Shown here piece after piece: positions 1 to 8,724 of a DNA stretch of 39,039 nt (position 1 is the first letter of the stretch; each line of letters starts with the position of its first letter). Both the position numbers and the translations under genes were made by a program. The DNA comes from Prevotella aurantiaca JCM 15754 (GTDB taxonomy: Bacteria; Bacteroidota; Bacteroidia; Bacteroidales; Bacteroidaceae), in NCBI RefSeq assembly GCF_000614025.1, contig NZ_BAKF01000022.1, positions 1 to 39,039 on the forward strand, read 5' to 3'. The notes under the pieces are model-generated. The model saw nothing but the letters and a program-made list of their open reading frames with translations. It did no database searches and had not been told where the DNA came from.

Positions 1-48
1 TACCTTTATGGGGTGTTTAACTAAAATCGTTAGTATTTATAAAATGAA

Positions 49-88
49 AAAATGCCCAATTGGTTAATAAAAACCTATTGGGCATTTT
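49..88. terminator. Rho-independent terminator, end of psd-pssA-DUF4834 operon
   Basis: A perfect 12-bp inverted repeat (AAAATGCCCAAT at 49-60, its complement at 77-88) extends inward with one mismatch into a short loop. On the minus strand the stem is followed by a T-rich stretch, as expected for a terminator placed about 60 bases after the DUF4834 stop. The stem is symmetrical enough to work in both directions. The 48 bases before it hold no gene I can recognise. Confidence 0.8.
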
Positions 89-147
89 CATATAGTTATA
101 AAGAATAGAAGTTTTTTCTAACCTTTTGTAAGAATTCAAATATTGGT

Positions 148-414
148 TTATAACTTCTTATCTTCAGACGATGTGTCACTATCTATAAAATCGACGTATT
201 CGCCTTCATCATCGCTAATTACTTGCTTATTGCGTTTATATTTTGGGCGTTTGTCTACTATAGTATTTCCGTCTACATTTACTCCTTCTTCTATATCTTC
301 TGGGCGAAATCTGCTTCGAGTACGTGTTATTATCTTATAAAATTTATAGGCAATAAGTAATATCGTAACGAGAAATGCAACGAATATAAAGAAAGCAAAT
401 TTTAGTATAACCAT
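148..414 (-). CDS. DUF4834 family small membrane protein
   Basis: An 88-residue protein with one hydrophobic N-terminal segment (about residues 2-24, rich in F, V, I and L). A short basic stretch (KFYKIITRTRSRFR) and a very acidic C-terminus (about residues 68-88) follow. This is the build of the Bacteroidota DUF4834 family, normally found beside pssA. It is the last gene of the psd-pssA operon, 45 bases after pssA, and is followed by a strong terminator. Its function is unknown. The position suggests an inner-membrane role near phospholipid synthesis, but that is inference. The family name comes from length, topology and neighbourhood, not a database search. Confidence 0.75.
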   Translation of the reverse strand: MVILKFAFFIFVAFLVTILLIAYKFYKIITRTRSRFRPEDIEEGVNVDGNTIVDKRPKYKRNKQVISDDEGEYVDFIDSDTSSEDKKL

Positions 415-459
415 AGCTTTTTATAATTTAAACCTATATAGGGTAGGGAACTCAAACTT

Positions 460-1155
460 CTATTTCTTTATGAAATACGATATGATGACATACCAAGCAA
501 TAATAATAGCCAATCCTGAAATACCAAATATTAGAAGCAAAGGAATACAAGTGAATAGAAATATATATTTAACTTGATTTCCTTTCCAGCCCCATTCCTT
601 AAACTTAAGTGCAAACATTGGTATTTCTGAAATCATCAGCCATGAACTTACAAGGATACCTCCTAATATAAAAAATAACATATTGGGAGAAGATTCGATC
701 CATTCTCCTGCTCCAATCATAAGTGCCCCCCAAAAGAGAGCATTTGCAGGTGTTGGCAATCCTATAAAACCAAGAGTCTGACGTTCATCAAGATTAAATT
801 TGGCTAAACGTAACGCTGAAAAGGCTGCCATAATGTAGGCTGCAAAAGGAAGTACGAAACGTAATGAATCAAACATAGGTGGGTAAGCCATAATACTTAA
901 TTTGCTAAACAAAATAGTAGATGGCGCTACACCAAAGGTAATGACATCAGCAAGTGAATCAAGTTCTTTACCAATTGGAGAATTAACATTTAAAAGTCTT
1001 GCTGACATTCCATCAAAGAAATCGAAGATAGCTCCGATAATTATCCAAGTAAACGATAATTCAATATTTCCACTAAAAGCGAATGCAATAGCAATACAAC
1101 CCGATATAAGGTTGCAACAAGTTATCGTATTGGGTATGTGTTTCTTGATTGCCAT
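460..1155 (-). CDS. pssA: CDP-diacylglycerol--serine O-phosphatidyltransferase
   Basis: This inner-membrane enzyme joins CDP-diacylglycerol and serine to give phosphatidylserine and CMP, the step before Psd makes phosphatidylethanolamine. The 231-residue protein carries the complete CDP-alcohol phosphatidyltransferase signature: D48, G49, A52, R53, then G62, D66 and D70 with the exact family spacing. Several hydrophobic segments surround it (about 15-45, 75-115, 150-175 and 195-228). The N-terminus begins MAIKKHIPNTITCCN, typical of Bacteroidota PssA. It lies 31 bases after psd on the same strand, so the two consecutive pathway steps are probably cotranscribed from the psd promoter. The gene is intact. 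Confidence 0.96.
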   Translation of the reverse strand: MAIKKHIPNTITCCNLISGCIAIAFAFSGNIELSFTWIIIGAIFDFFDGMSARLLNVNSPIGKELDSLADVITFGVAPSTILFSKLSIMAYPPMFDSLRFVLPFAAYIMAAFSALRLAKFNLDERQTLGFIGLPTPANALFWGALMIGAGEWIESSPNMLFFILGGILVSSWLMISEIPMFALKFKEWGWKGNQVKYIFLFTCIPLLLIFGISGLAIIIAWYVIISYFIKK

Positions 1156-1186
1156 TTTTCATTAACTAATTAGCTAACAAAAGGGA

Positions 1187-1878
1187 TTAACTAAGTTTTG
1201 CAATGATAGTTTGGTCGCCTGTTGTAGATTGTCCCATCTTTACGCAGATTTCAGAATCTATCGGTAAGAAAACGTCTACACGGCTACCTAACTTAATAAA
1301 GCCCATGTGTTCGTCAATAAAACATTCATCTCCTTCCTTTGCGTAAGTTACAATACGACGTGCAACTGCACCAGCGATTTGACGACATAGAATGTCTCTG
1401 CCGTCTGGAGTTGTTATAATAATGTCAGCATGTTCGTTTTCTTCACTTGCTTTTGGTAACCATGCTTTATGGTAGTTACCATCAAAATGCTTGGCAAGTT
1501 TTATGGTTCCGTCTACAGGAAACCAATTAGCATGAACATTCCAAAGGCTCATAAAAATAGATACCATAATACGGCGGTCGTGGAAGTACTTATTTTCTTC
1601 TACTTCTTCCACTACAACAATGTGTCCATCAGCAGGAGCAACAACAATCTTTTCCGTTTCTTCGCCATCAAAATAACGAATGGGACAACGATAAAAATTT
1701 AAAACAATGCAATAAATTGTTCCAAAAATTGCAATGAAAATCCAAAAAGGTATTTTAGAATCTAAGCCAAACCAAAGCAATAAAGCAATGAGCCAATGCC
1801 AATACCTCCATAAAGAAGCTGGTCTGTGCCTTCGTGATGTATTCTTATTTTCTTGAGTTTCCTCTTAATCTTTCCCAT
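1187..1878 (-). CDS. psd: Phosphatidylserine decarboxylase proenzyme, apparent frameshift near N-terminus
   Basis: Psd decarboxylates phosphatidylserine to phosphatidylethanolamine using a pyruvoyl group made by self-cleavage. The main frame (1187 to about 1781) holds the family body, including [29 protein letters not shown] and the cleavage region [13 protein letters not shown], where the G-S bond is cut. The usual N-terminus starts at the ATG at 1878 ([19 protein letters not shown]) but in another frame, which stops at about 1764. One extra base in the AAA run at 1782-1784 (TTT in the gene) would join the two into about 230 residues, the normal length. No good start exists in the main frame; TTG at 1780 would delete the N-terminal region. 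It is either a sequence error or a genuine broken gene, and since the product is normally indispensable I favour error. Confidence 0.9.
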
Positions 1879-1905
1879 TCTGTGAGAGTGTGGTTTTAAC
1901 GAATG

Positions 1906-1937
1906 CAAAGATACTTATTTTTTGTAACTCTCGCAAA
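1906..1937 (-). promoter_or_regulatory. Bacteroidota promoter for psd-pssA-DUF4834
   Basis: Read on the minus strand, TTTG (1937-1934) is followed after exactly 20 bases by TATCTTTG (1913-1906), matching the -33/-7 consensus. Transcription would begin near 1899, about 20 bases before the psd ATG at 1878. This supports the 1878 start and so the frameshift reading of psd. Confidence 0.8.
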
Positions 1938-1953
1938 TTTTTACTCTTATTCT

Positions 1954-1985
1954 TTTGGACATGTCGCATATATGTCGTATCTTTG
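1954..1985 (+). promoter_or_regulatory. Bacteroidota promoter for dnaE
   Basis: TTTG (1954-1957) and TATCTTTG (1978-1985) are separated by 20 bases, a canonical -33/-7 pair. The predicted start of transcription, near 1992, leaves a leader of only about 20 bases before the dnaE ATG at 2012. The element is back to back with the psd promoter, the two -33 boxes being 16 bases apart. Confidence 0.8.
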
Positions 1986-2011
1986 AAACTCAAAAACTGT
2001 GATAATATAGA

Positions 2012-5000
2012 ATGGAAGATTTCGTACATTTACATGTGCATACACATTATTCAATCCTTGACGGCCAGTCGAAGGTAACATATCTCGTTGATAAAGCTGT
2101 AAAGAATGGAATGAAAGGTATGGCAATTACTGATCATGGTGTAATGTATGGAATAAAAGAATTTGCCGATTATTGTGCTAATATAAACAAAGCGCGAAAA
2201 AAGAATGGCGAAGAACCTTTTAAACCTATCTTTGGTTGTGAGATGTATGTAGCTCGACGTCGTAAAGAAGATAAGGTGAAGGAGATGCACGATAATTCTG
2301 GTTATCATCTTATAGTATTAGCCAAAAATTACAAAGGGTACAAGAACCTTATTAGGTTGGTTTCGCATGCTTGGGTTGACGGATATTATTATCGTCCAAG
2401 AACTGATCGTGCTGATTTAGAAAAGTATCATGAAGGATTAATTGTTTGTACAGCTTGCTTAGCTGGTGAGATTCCACGTAATATAATGAAAGGAGACATG
2501 GAAGCTGCTCGAGAAGCTGTAGAATGGTATCACAGAGTTTTTGGGGATGATTTTTATTTGGAGTTGCAGCGTCATGAAGTAAAAGATCCAACGTTGTTAG
2601 CCAATCGAGATGCCTTTCCTTTGCAACAAAAAGTTAACCGTGTTTTATTGCAATTTGCAAAAGAATACGGAATAAAATATGTGTGTACCAATGATTGTCA
2701 CTTTGAAGATAAAGAAACGGCAGAAGCACATGATCACTTACTTTGTCTTTCCACACAAGAGGATTTAAATTCTCCTACTCGAATGCGTTACTCGAAACAA
2801 GAGTGGTTTAAAACGCGTGAAGAGATGAATGAAGTTTTCTCTGATTTGCCAGATGCTCTAAGTAATACGTTGGAAATACTCAATAAGGTTGAAATTTATA
2901 ACATAGATAATGGCCCCATTATGCCATTTTTCCCTATTCCTGAAAGTTTTGGAACAGAAGAAGAATGGCGAACAAAGTTCAGCGAACAACAACTATACGA
3001 TGAATTTACTACCGATGAAAATGGAGAAAATCAGCTTTCTCCAGAAGATGGACAGGCTGTTATAGACCGTTTAGGTGGTTATGAAAAAATTTATCGTATA
3101 AAGTTTGAAGCTGACTATTTGGCCAAACTTGCACACGATGGAGCAAAACAATTGTATGGAGATCCTATTCCTGAAGACGTAGAGAAAGCGATAACATTTG
3201 AATTGCACGTAATGAAGACAATGGGTTTTCCTGGATATTTCCTCATAGTTCAAGACTTTATCAATGCTGCTCGAAACGAATTAAATGTAATGGTTGGACC
3301 AGGACGTGGTTCAGCAGCAGGTTCAGTTGTGGCTTATTGTTTAGGAATAACACGAATAGATCCCTTAAAATATGACTTGCTTTTTGAACGTTTTTTGAAT
3401 CCAGATCGTGTAAATCTTCCTGATATTGATACAGACTTTGATGATGATGGCCGGGGAAGAGTATTGCAATGGGTAATGGATAAGTATGGTGAGGAAAATT
3501 GTGCACATATCATTACTTATTCTACAATGGCAACTAAGAACTCTATTAAAGATGTTGCGCGTGTTGAGGGTTTACCATTGGAGGTTTCAAATCGGCTTTG
3601 TAAAGCGATCCCAGAACGTTTACCCGATGGCATGAAAATGAATTTAAAGAATGCCATTGCTTGCACACCATTGTTGCAAGAAGCTGAAGTTAGCGAAGAT
3701 AACCGCGAACGCAATACTATTAAGTATGCAAAGATGTTGGAAGGAACAGTGCGTGGAACAGGAATTCATGCTTGTGGCTTTATAATTTGTCGAAACCCTA
3801 TCAGTGATTGGGTTCCTATTTCTACTGCGACAGATCCAGATTTTCCAGATCAAAAGGTTCCTGTTACTCAATATGATGGACATGTTATTGAAACGACAGG
3901 ACTAATAAAAATGGACTTCCTTGGACTAAAAACATTGTCTGAGATTAAGGAAGCATGCAAAGTAATTAAGCAAACTACAGGTGATATAATAGATATCGAG
4001 AATATTCCTATTGACGATGAACTAACTTACCAGCTTTATCAAAAAGGACAAACTATTGGAACATTCCAGTTTGAATCGGCAGGTATGCAGAAATATTTGC
4101 GTGAATTACACCCGACTGTATTTGAGGATCTTATTGCGATGAATGCTCTTTATCGTCCAGGTCCAATGGATTATATTCCTGATTTTATTAAACGTAAGAA
4201 TAATTCTGCGTTGGTTCAGTACGATATTCCTTGTATGGAGAAGTACTTGAAGGATACGTATGGTATTACCGTTTATCAAGAGCAAGTGATGTTGTTAAGT
4301 CGTCAGCTTGCAAATTTCACTCGTGGTGAGAGTGATGCTTTGCGTAAGGCTATGGGTAAAAAGAAGAAGGCCATAGTAGACCAAATGAAACCTAAATTCT
4401 TGCGCAAGGAAAGGCAAACGGACATGACCCCGAAATTTTGGAAAAAATATGGGGTGATTGGGAAAAGTTTGCAAGTTATGCATTTAATAAGTCGCATGCA
4501 ACATGTTATTCGTGGGTAGCATATCAGACAGCTTATTTGAAAGCACATTATCCTGCCGAATTTATGGCAGCTTTGATGACACGTCGGTTTAGTCAGATTA
4601 CTGAAATTACAAAGTTGATGGAAGAGTGCAAGTCGCTTAAGATATTAACATTAGGGCCTGATGTAAATGAAAGTCAGATGGAATTTGGTGTGAATAAGAA
4701 AGGTGAAATTCGTTTCGGTCTATCTGCTATTAAAGGAATGGGAACGGGTGCTGCTATGGCAATTGTAAACGAACGCGATAAGAATGGCCCTTATAAAAGT
4801 ATTTTCGATTTTGCTGAGCGAATTGATCTTAGCAATGTGAACCGCAAAGCTTTTGAAAGTTTGGCTTATAGTGGAGGTTTTGATAGCTTTGGTTTGCAAC
4901 GAGAAGAATTCTTTGGTGTGAATGCTAAAGGTGTAACTTTCCTCGATTCTTTGGTTCGTTATGCGCAGTTATTCCAACAAGAGAAAGCACAAATGCAAAA

Positions 5001-5727
5001 TTCACTCTTTGGTGGTGATGATGCTGTTGAAATAGCACAGCCTGTTGTACCCAAAACTGAACGTTGGCCTAGTATTGAAAAACTAAATAGAGAACGCGAG
5101 CTAGTTGGTATCTATCTCTCAGCACACCCTTTAGACGATTACAGTGTGATTTTGAATAATTTGTGTAATACGCATGTAGAAGAAATTGGTAGAGGTGCAG
5201 ATTTGGAAGAACTATCAAAGCGTGAGGAAATAACCTTTGGTGGAATTATTACTGCAGTAAACGAGCGTTTTTCTCAAAAGACGGGTAAGCCTTTCGGATT
5301 TGTTACAATAGAAGATTTTGAAGGTTCGGGAGAACTTGCCTTGTTTGGCGACGATTGGGCACGATGGAATGGCGTAATGAAAGAAAACTACACGATATAT
5401 GTAACAGCAAAGTGTCAGCCTCGTTATCGTAATAGTAATATTTACGAACTGAAAGTGCTAAAAGTAGAACAGCTTTATGATGTAAAAGAACACAGATTAG
5501 AGCGCTTTACCATTTCAATGGATGCTTCTTCCGTGAACGATCAAATGGTTTCAGACCTTGTTACTCTCGTTGATGGGAATGAAGGAACCACACAACTTTG
5601 TATAGAATTATACACCGCTGACCAATCATTAGTTACTTTGTATAGTCTAAGTAAAGGCGTAAATGTAGATCGTACATTGCTCGACTTTATTGCCAAAGAA
5701 GAGAATATGGATTATAGGATAAACTGA
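2012..5727 (+). CDS. dnaE: DNA polymerase III alpha subunit, apparent single-base frameshift
   Basis: DnaE is the replicative polymerase catalytic subunit. The N-terminal PHP domain starts at once (HLHVHTHYSILDG). The palm carries catalytic Asp in PDIDTDF (about residues 470-476) and in KMDFLGLKTL (D635). GRGSAAGSVVAY and the RPGPMDYIPDF motif are present. The C-terminal part has an OB fold (FGGIITAVNERFSQKTGKPFGFV). After codon 799 (4406-4408) the frame is lost: the conserved ANGHDPEILEKIW stretch is read one base back, from GGA at 4408. Frame 1 ends at 4519 and the second runs to 5727. One extra G in the GG at 4408-4409 would restore about 1238 residues, normal for this phylum. Because dnaE is essential, a base-calling error is the likeliest cause. 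Confidence 0.95.
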
Positions 5728-5807
5728 CATATCAGAAAAGTTGGCATAATATTTGGAGAATATTTAGAAAATAAGAAAATAATTGTTTAACAAAAAATCT
5801 AAAAAAC

Positions 5808-6122
5808 ATGGAAGTTGAAATTACAACCGAAAATTTTGAGAGTTATAAGAATGGTGAATTGCCATTGGTAGTTGACTTGTGGGCAACTTGGTGTGGTCCT
5901 TGCAAGATGATTGGCCCAATCATTTCTGAATTGGCAAATGAATACGATGGTAAGATAGTTGTTGGTAAATGCAATATTGAGGACAACGACGATGTAGCTA
6001 TCGATTATGGAGTGCGTAACATTCCTACTATTCTCTTCTTTAAGAATGGTGAATTGGTAGATAAGTTTGTTGGTGCTGCATCTAAAGATAAGCTCGACGA
6101 GAAATTTAAGACTTTGCTTTAA
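5808..6122 (+). CDS. trxA: Thioredoxin
   Basis: A 104-residue cytoplasmic thioredoxin that reduces protein disulfides. The redox site WCGPC is at residues 28-32, with the usual hydrophobic strand before it (LPLVVDLWAT). The cis-proline loop (RNIPTILFF, P73) and the C-terminal GAASKDKL segment are present, and there is no signal peptide. Length and domain are standard. It lies 80 bases after dnaE on the same strand and is closed by a strong terminator, so it could be read through from dnaE. I see no exact TAnnTTTG box in the gap (the closest, TAATATTTG at about 5752, has one base too many). Several thioredoxin-like genes are usual in this phylum, so the symbol is given on fold and size. Confidence 0.93.
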   Translation: MEVEITTENFESYKNGELPLVVDLWATWCGPCKMIGPIISELANEYDGKIVVGKCNIEDNDDVAIDYGVRNIPTILFFKNGELVDKFVGAASKDKLDEKFKTLL

Positions 6123-6145
6123 TTAAGCAGTTAAATACGAAAAGT

Positions 6146-6178
6146 AAAGGCACCGAGAATTATTCTCGGTGCCTTTTT
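6146..6178 (+). terminator. Strong terminator after trxA
   Basis: The arms AAAGGCACCGAGAAT (6146-6160) and its exact complement (6162-6176) form a GC-rich stem whose inner A/T bases probably open into the loop. It is followed by TTTTT on the plus strand. It begins 23 bases after the trxA stop. The A-rich left side may let it also stop minus-strand transcription from lpxA. Confidence 0.85.
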
Positions 6179-6227
6179 CATACTTATTTTTTTAATCTAA
6201 AGATTCAGCAGATTTATTTTTTAATAG

Positions 6228-6332
6228 CGTTACGTATCAGTATAGTCGTTTGAAGAAATCATCATTATAAAATTCAAAAAATGTAATTACAATTTTCAAA
6301 AATGTAATTACATTTTTTATTTTTATAATTAC
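6228..6332 (-). repeat. AT-rich phased palindromic repeat, copy 1
   Basis: GTAATTAC occurs at 6283-6290 and 6304-6311, with a variant ATAATTAC at 6325-6332 and a more decayed core at 6262-6269. The starts are exactly 21 bases apart. Read on the minus strand, the array is followed by a tail containing TTCTTCAAAC and ACGTAACG, resembling the tail of the copies near 29.0 and 38.7 kb. It sits between the convergent ends of trxA and lpxA. This copy is the most diverged of the three. Confidence 0.6.
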
Positions 6333-6507
6333 CTTTTTCTTGTTTATTTATTTTTCTCTTAAGAACTTGTTGATTTACTCTTATTATAATAGATAAAGTT
6401 GAGTATTTATAAAACCATACACCAACGATAAATAATATTATTGGAATAAAAATCCTGACAAGCACTCGTTTAAGTTGCGTGCCAGGATACGTATTAAACC
6501 TTTTCAA
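6274..6507 (-). CDS. Possible small membrane peptide ending in repeat DNA (doubtful)
   Basis: An open frame of 77 codons starts with TTG three bases after the lpxA stop. The first 40 residues look plausible: a basic start (MKRFNTYPGTQLKRVLVR) and one hydrophobic helix (about 19-34, IFIPIILFIVGVWFY). The last 20 residues are encoded by the 21-base phased repeat and so show a seven-residue period (NYKNKKC, NYIFENC, NYIF). It has no ATG and no recognised family. It could be a genuine short gene cotranscribed with lpxA, a remnant truncated by the repeat, or chance. I lean towards remnant or chance. Confidence 0.22.
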   Translation of the reverse strand: MKRFNTYPGTQLKRVLVRIFIPIILFIVGVWFYKYSTLSIIIRVNQQVLKRKINKQEKGNYKNKKCNYIFENCNYIF

Positions 6508-6510
6508 TCG

Positions 6511-7293
6511 TTATATTTTACAGATAATTCCTTCTTCAGTATTGCGAATAAATTCAACAATATTGCGAATTTCAGGAGAGTCTGGCACCTGTTCGTCCAC
6601 TTGTTTACAAGCATCAAAGACTGATGTCTGCCCGTGGAAAATAAGTCGATAGGCATTTGCAATATGTTTAATCACTTTTTCGTCGATATTCATTTCTCTA
6701 CAAATTGTAGTATTCACACCAGCGTAGGCAATAGGAGTACCTCCCGCTATGATATAAGGGGGAATATCACGAGCAAAAGTAGTTCCAGCTTGTATTACGG
6801 CAGCTGTTCCAACACGTGTTTTTGCCTTCTGAATAACACTAGACGAGAAGATTGCACGATCAGCAATTTCACAATCACCTGCAATTTTGGCACCATAACT
6901 AAATATACAATTGTTGCCAACTTTTGTATCGTGGCTGATGTGAACACCTTCCATGAGGAAATTGTTAGAGCCAATAACTGTTTTACAACCACGATGGGTG
7001 GCACGATTGATAACAACATTTTCTCTAATAATATTGTTATCGCCGATGACACATTCGCTCTTTTCACCAACGAAATTAAAATCTTGTGGCAATGCACTTA
7101 TAACACTGCATTGGTGTATTTTGTTTTCGTTACCTATTCGGCTACCATTCAGAATACTAACAAATGGAAATAAAACACAATTGTCACCAATTACCACATC
7201 GTCTTCAATGTAAACGAATGGAAATATCTTGCAGCCGTTGCCTATTTTGGCTTTTGGAGAAACCTCGGCTTTTTGACTAATATCACTATTCAT
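6511..7293 (-). CDS. lpxA: Acyl-ACP--UDP-N-acetylglucosamine O-acyltransferase
   Basis: LpxA catalyses the first step of lipid A synthesis, acyl transfer from acyl-ACP to UDP-GlcNAc, in the cytoplasm as a trimer. The 260-residue protein is a left-handed beta-helix, with many hexapeptide repeats over residues 1-190 (IGNG, IGDN, IGSN, VGNN). The catalytic His lies in NFLMEGVHISHDTKVG (H121, with H118 nearby). The helical C-terminal domain carries the LpxA-typical HIANAYRLIFHGQTS. Start ATG and length fit the Bacteroidota form. It is 26 bases after the outer-membrane efflux gene on the same strand, so it may share the efflux promoter. That is an unusual partner; lpxA more often follows lpxD/lpxC-fabZ. 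This lineage can carry more than one LpxA-like gene, so I cannot say whether this is the only copy. Confidence 0.9.
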   Translation of the reverse strand: MNSDISQKAEVSPKAKIGNGCKIFPFVYIEDDVVIGDNCVLFPFVSILNGSRIGNENKIHQCSVISALPQDFNFVGEKSECVIGDNNIIRENVVINRATHRGCKTVIGSNNFLMEGVHISHDTKVGNNCIFSYGAKIAGDCEIADRAIFSSSVIQKAKTRVGTAAVIQAGTTFARDIPPYIIAGGTPIAYAGVNTTICREMNIDEKVIKHIANAYRLIFHGQTSVFDACKQVDEQVPDSPEIRNIVEFIRNTEEGIICKI

Positions 7294-7319
7294 ACTTTAA
7301 AAATGTGTATTTAGAAAAC

Positions 7320-8699
7320 TTATTTTGAGCCACCTCCAAGCGCATAGTAGAGGTTTACGATGGCTTGCAATTTAGAGAATTGGTCTTGAACTTGAGATAT
7401 TTCTGCATTCAGTAAGTTCTGTTGTGCAGTAATTACTTCAAGATAAGAGCTTGAACTTTGGCTATACAACATTTGAGTTTGCTCTACATTTTTCTTTAAG
7501 ATTTCAATTTGTTGGCTGTAAAGCATATCTTTCTCAACAGCAGCGTTGTATGCGACAAGTGCATTACTAACTTCTGAACCAGCAGTTAAAATGCTGTTTT
7601 GCCACTTGTTGTATGCTATTTTATATTGGTCTTCAGCTACACGCAGTCCAGCTTTTAGCTTTCCTTGCATGAAAACAGGTTGTGTTAGACTTGCAATAGC
7701 ATTAAAAAGTAATTGTGCAGGATTTACCATTCCGTTTCCGTTGCTCCATCCACCTGTACCTGTAATAGTTAAAGAAGGATAGAAACGACCACGCGCTTGG
7801 TTGACATTATAAAAACATTGAGCTAATGCCATTTCGTTAGCATGTACGTCAGCACGATTACTTAGGATTTCAACACCTATACCGCCAGAAAAATTTGAAG
7901 GTAGTTTTTGATTTTCTAATGCACCTCGAGCAATGCTATGTACTGGTTCGCCCATAAGTAGACTTAATGAATTTTCTACTTCACGAATTTGCTTTTTTAT
8001 ATCAGTAGCTCGTGTTTGAACACTGTAATAAGCCGACTGTGCACTCTGTACACTTGTAGAACGAGCTCTGCCGAAGTCCATTTGTAATTGCATCATGTCC
8101 CATGTACTCTTCGTTAGAGTAGCCATATCGGTTACAATTTGATTCTGACGATCAAGCATTAATAAGGTGTAATATAGATTTGCAACATTACAAATAAGTT
8201 TTGTCTGTACTGCCACCTTATAATCTTGCATCTGAATCATTGCCATTTGCGATGCTTTTTTAGCATTACGGAGTTTGCCGAATAGATCTATTTCCCAACT
8301 GGCTGCTATTGGCAATGTGTACGATTTAGTAGCTTCAACGTGCGAACCAAAGTGTGTAATCGTACCTTGCGGACTAAGAGCAACCGAAGGAAGGAATGCC
8401 AACTTCGCAGCACCGAGTTGTTGCTCTGCTATATCTACGTTAAGTGCAGCATTAAGAAGGTCAGGATTGTTTGTTAAAGTCTTCTCAATAATTGCCTGCA
8501 AATTAGGGTCGGCAAATACATCACGCCATGGAAGCTGGCCAAAGTCGTTTGCTCCCTCCAATGTTGTTTTATCGTTGACAGGGTCACGTACGATACCATC
8601 AGATTTAACTTCAGGGCGTTCGTATGTTCCATATAGGCTCTTGCAACCTGTCAAAGACAATGTTGCAAGACCTAAAATGATAATATTTCTTATTTTCAT
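7320..8699 (-). CDS. RND efflux outer-membrane lipoprotein (NodT/OprM type)
   Basis: This is the TolC-like exit duct of a tripartite pump. The 459-residue precursor has a lipoprotein signal with lipobox LTGC (C19), so the mature protein is lipid-anchored. Two outer-membrane efflux repeats follow: a first copy about residues 60-250 and a second about 280-455. The long Ala/Gln-rich helices have the usual features, such as NPDLLNAALNVDIAEQQLGAAKLAFLPSVAL and the second-copy equivalent NRADVHANEMALAQCFYNVNQARGRFYPSLTI. It is the third gene of the operon, 25 bases after the RND transporter. Substrates cannot be inferred from the sequence. The family assignment is firm; the close subfamily is not tested. 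Confidence 0.93.
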   Translation of the reverse strand: MKIRNIIILGLATLSLTGCKSLYGTYERPEVKSDGIVRDPVNDKTTLEGANDFGQLPWRDVFADPNLQAIIEKTLTNNPDLLNAALNVDIAEQQLGAAKLAFLPSVALSPQGTITHFGSHVEATKSYTLPIAASWEIDLFGKLRNAKKASQMAMIQMQDYKVAVQTKLICNVANLYYTLLMLDRQNQIVTDMATLTKSTWDMMQLQMDFGRARSTSVQSAQSAYYSVQTRATDIKKQIREVENSLSLLMGEPVHSIARGALENQKLPSNFSGGIGVEILSNRADVHANEMALAQCFYNVNQARGRFYPSLTITGTGGWSNGNGMVNPAQLLFNAIASLTQPVFMQGKLKAGLRVAEDQYKIAYNKWQNSILTAGSEVSNALVAYNAAVEKDMLYSQQIEILKKNVEQTQMLYSQSSSSYLEVITAQQNLLNAEISQVQDQFSKLQAIVNLYYALGGGSK

Positions 8700-8724
8700 A
8701 ACTATCTTACTTCATTAGTAAACT

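Noticed and set aside
1187..1780. psd starting at the TTG at 1780
   Set aside because: It would lose the conserved N-terminal region, which is present in another frame directly upstream behind a good promoter.
4380..4450. Programmed -1 frameshift in dnaE
   Set aside because: The shift direction would suit it, but there is no X XXY YYZ heptamer at the junction and no clear downstream structure, and other homopolymer losses occur in the window. Error is simpler.
6634..7173. 179-codon open frame on the plus strand inside lpxA
   Set aside because: It is antisense to the well-conserved lpxA, is Cys/Ser/Thr-rich low-complexity and has no family features.
8275..8718. 147-codon plus-strand frame over the outer-membrane efflux gene
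   Set aside because: It is a shadow of the conserved minus-strand gene; composition follows the complement of the real codons.
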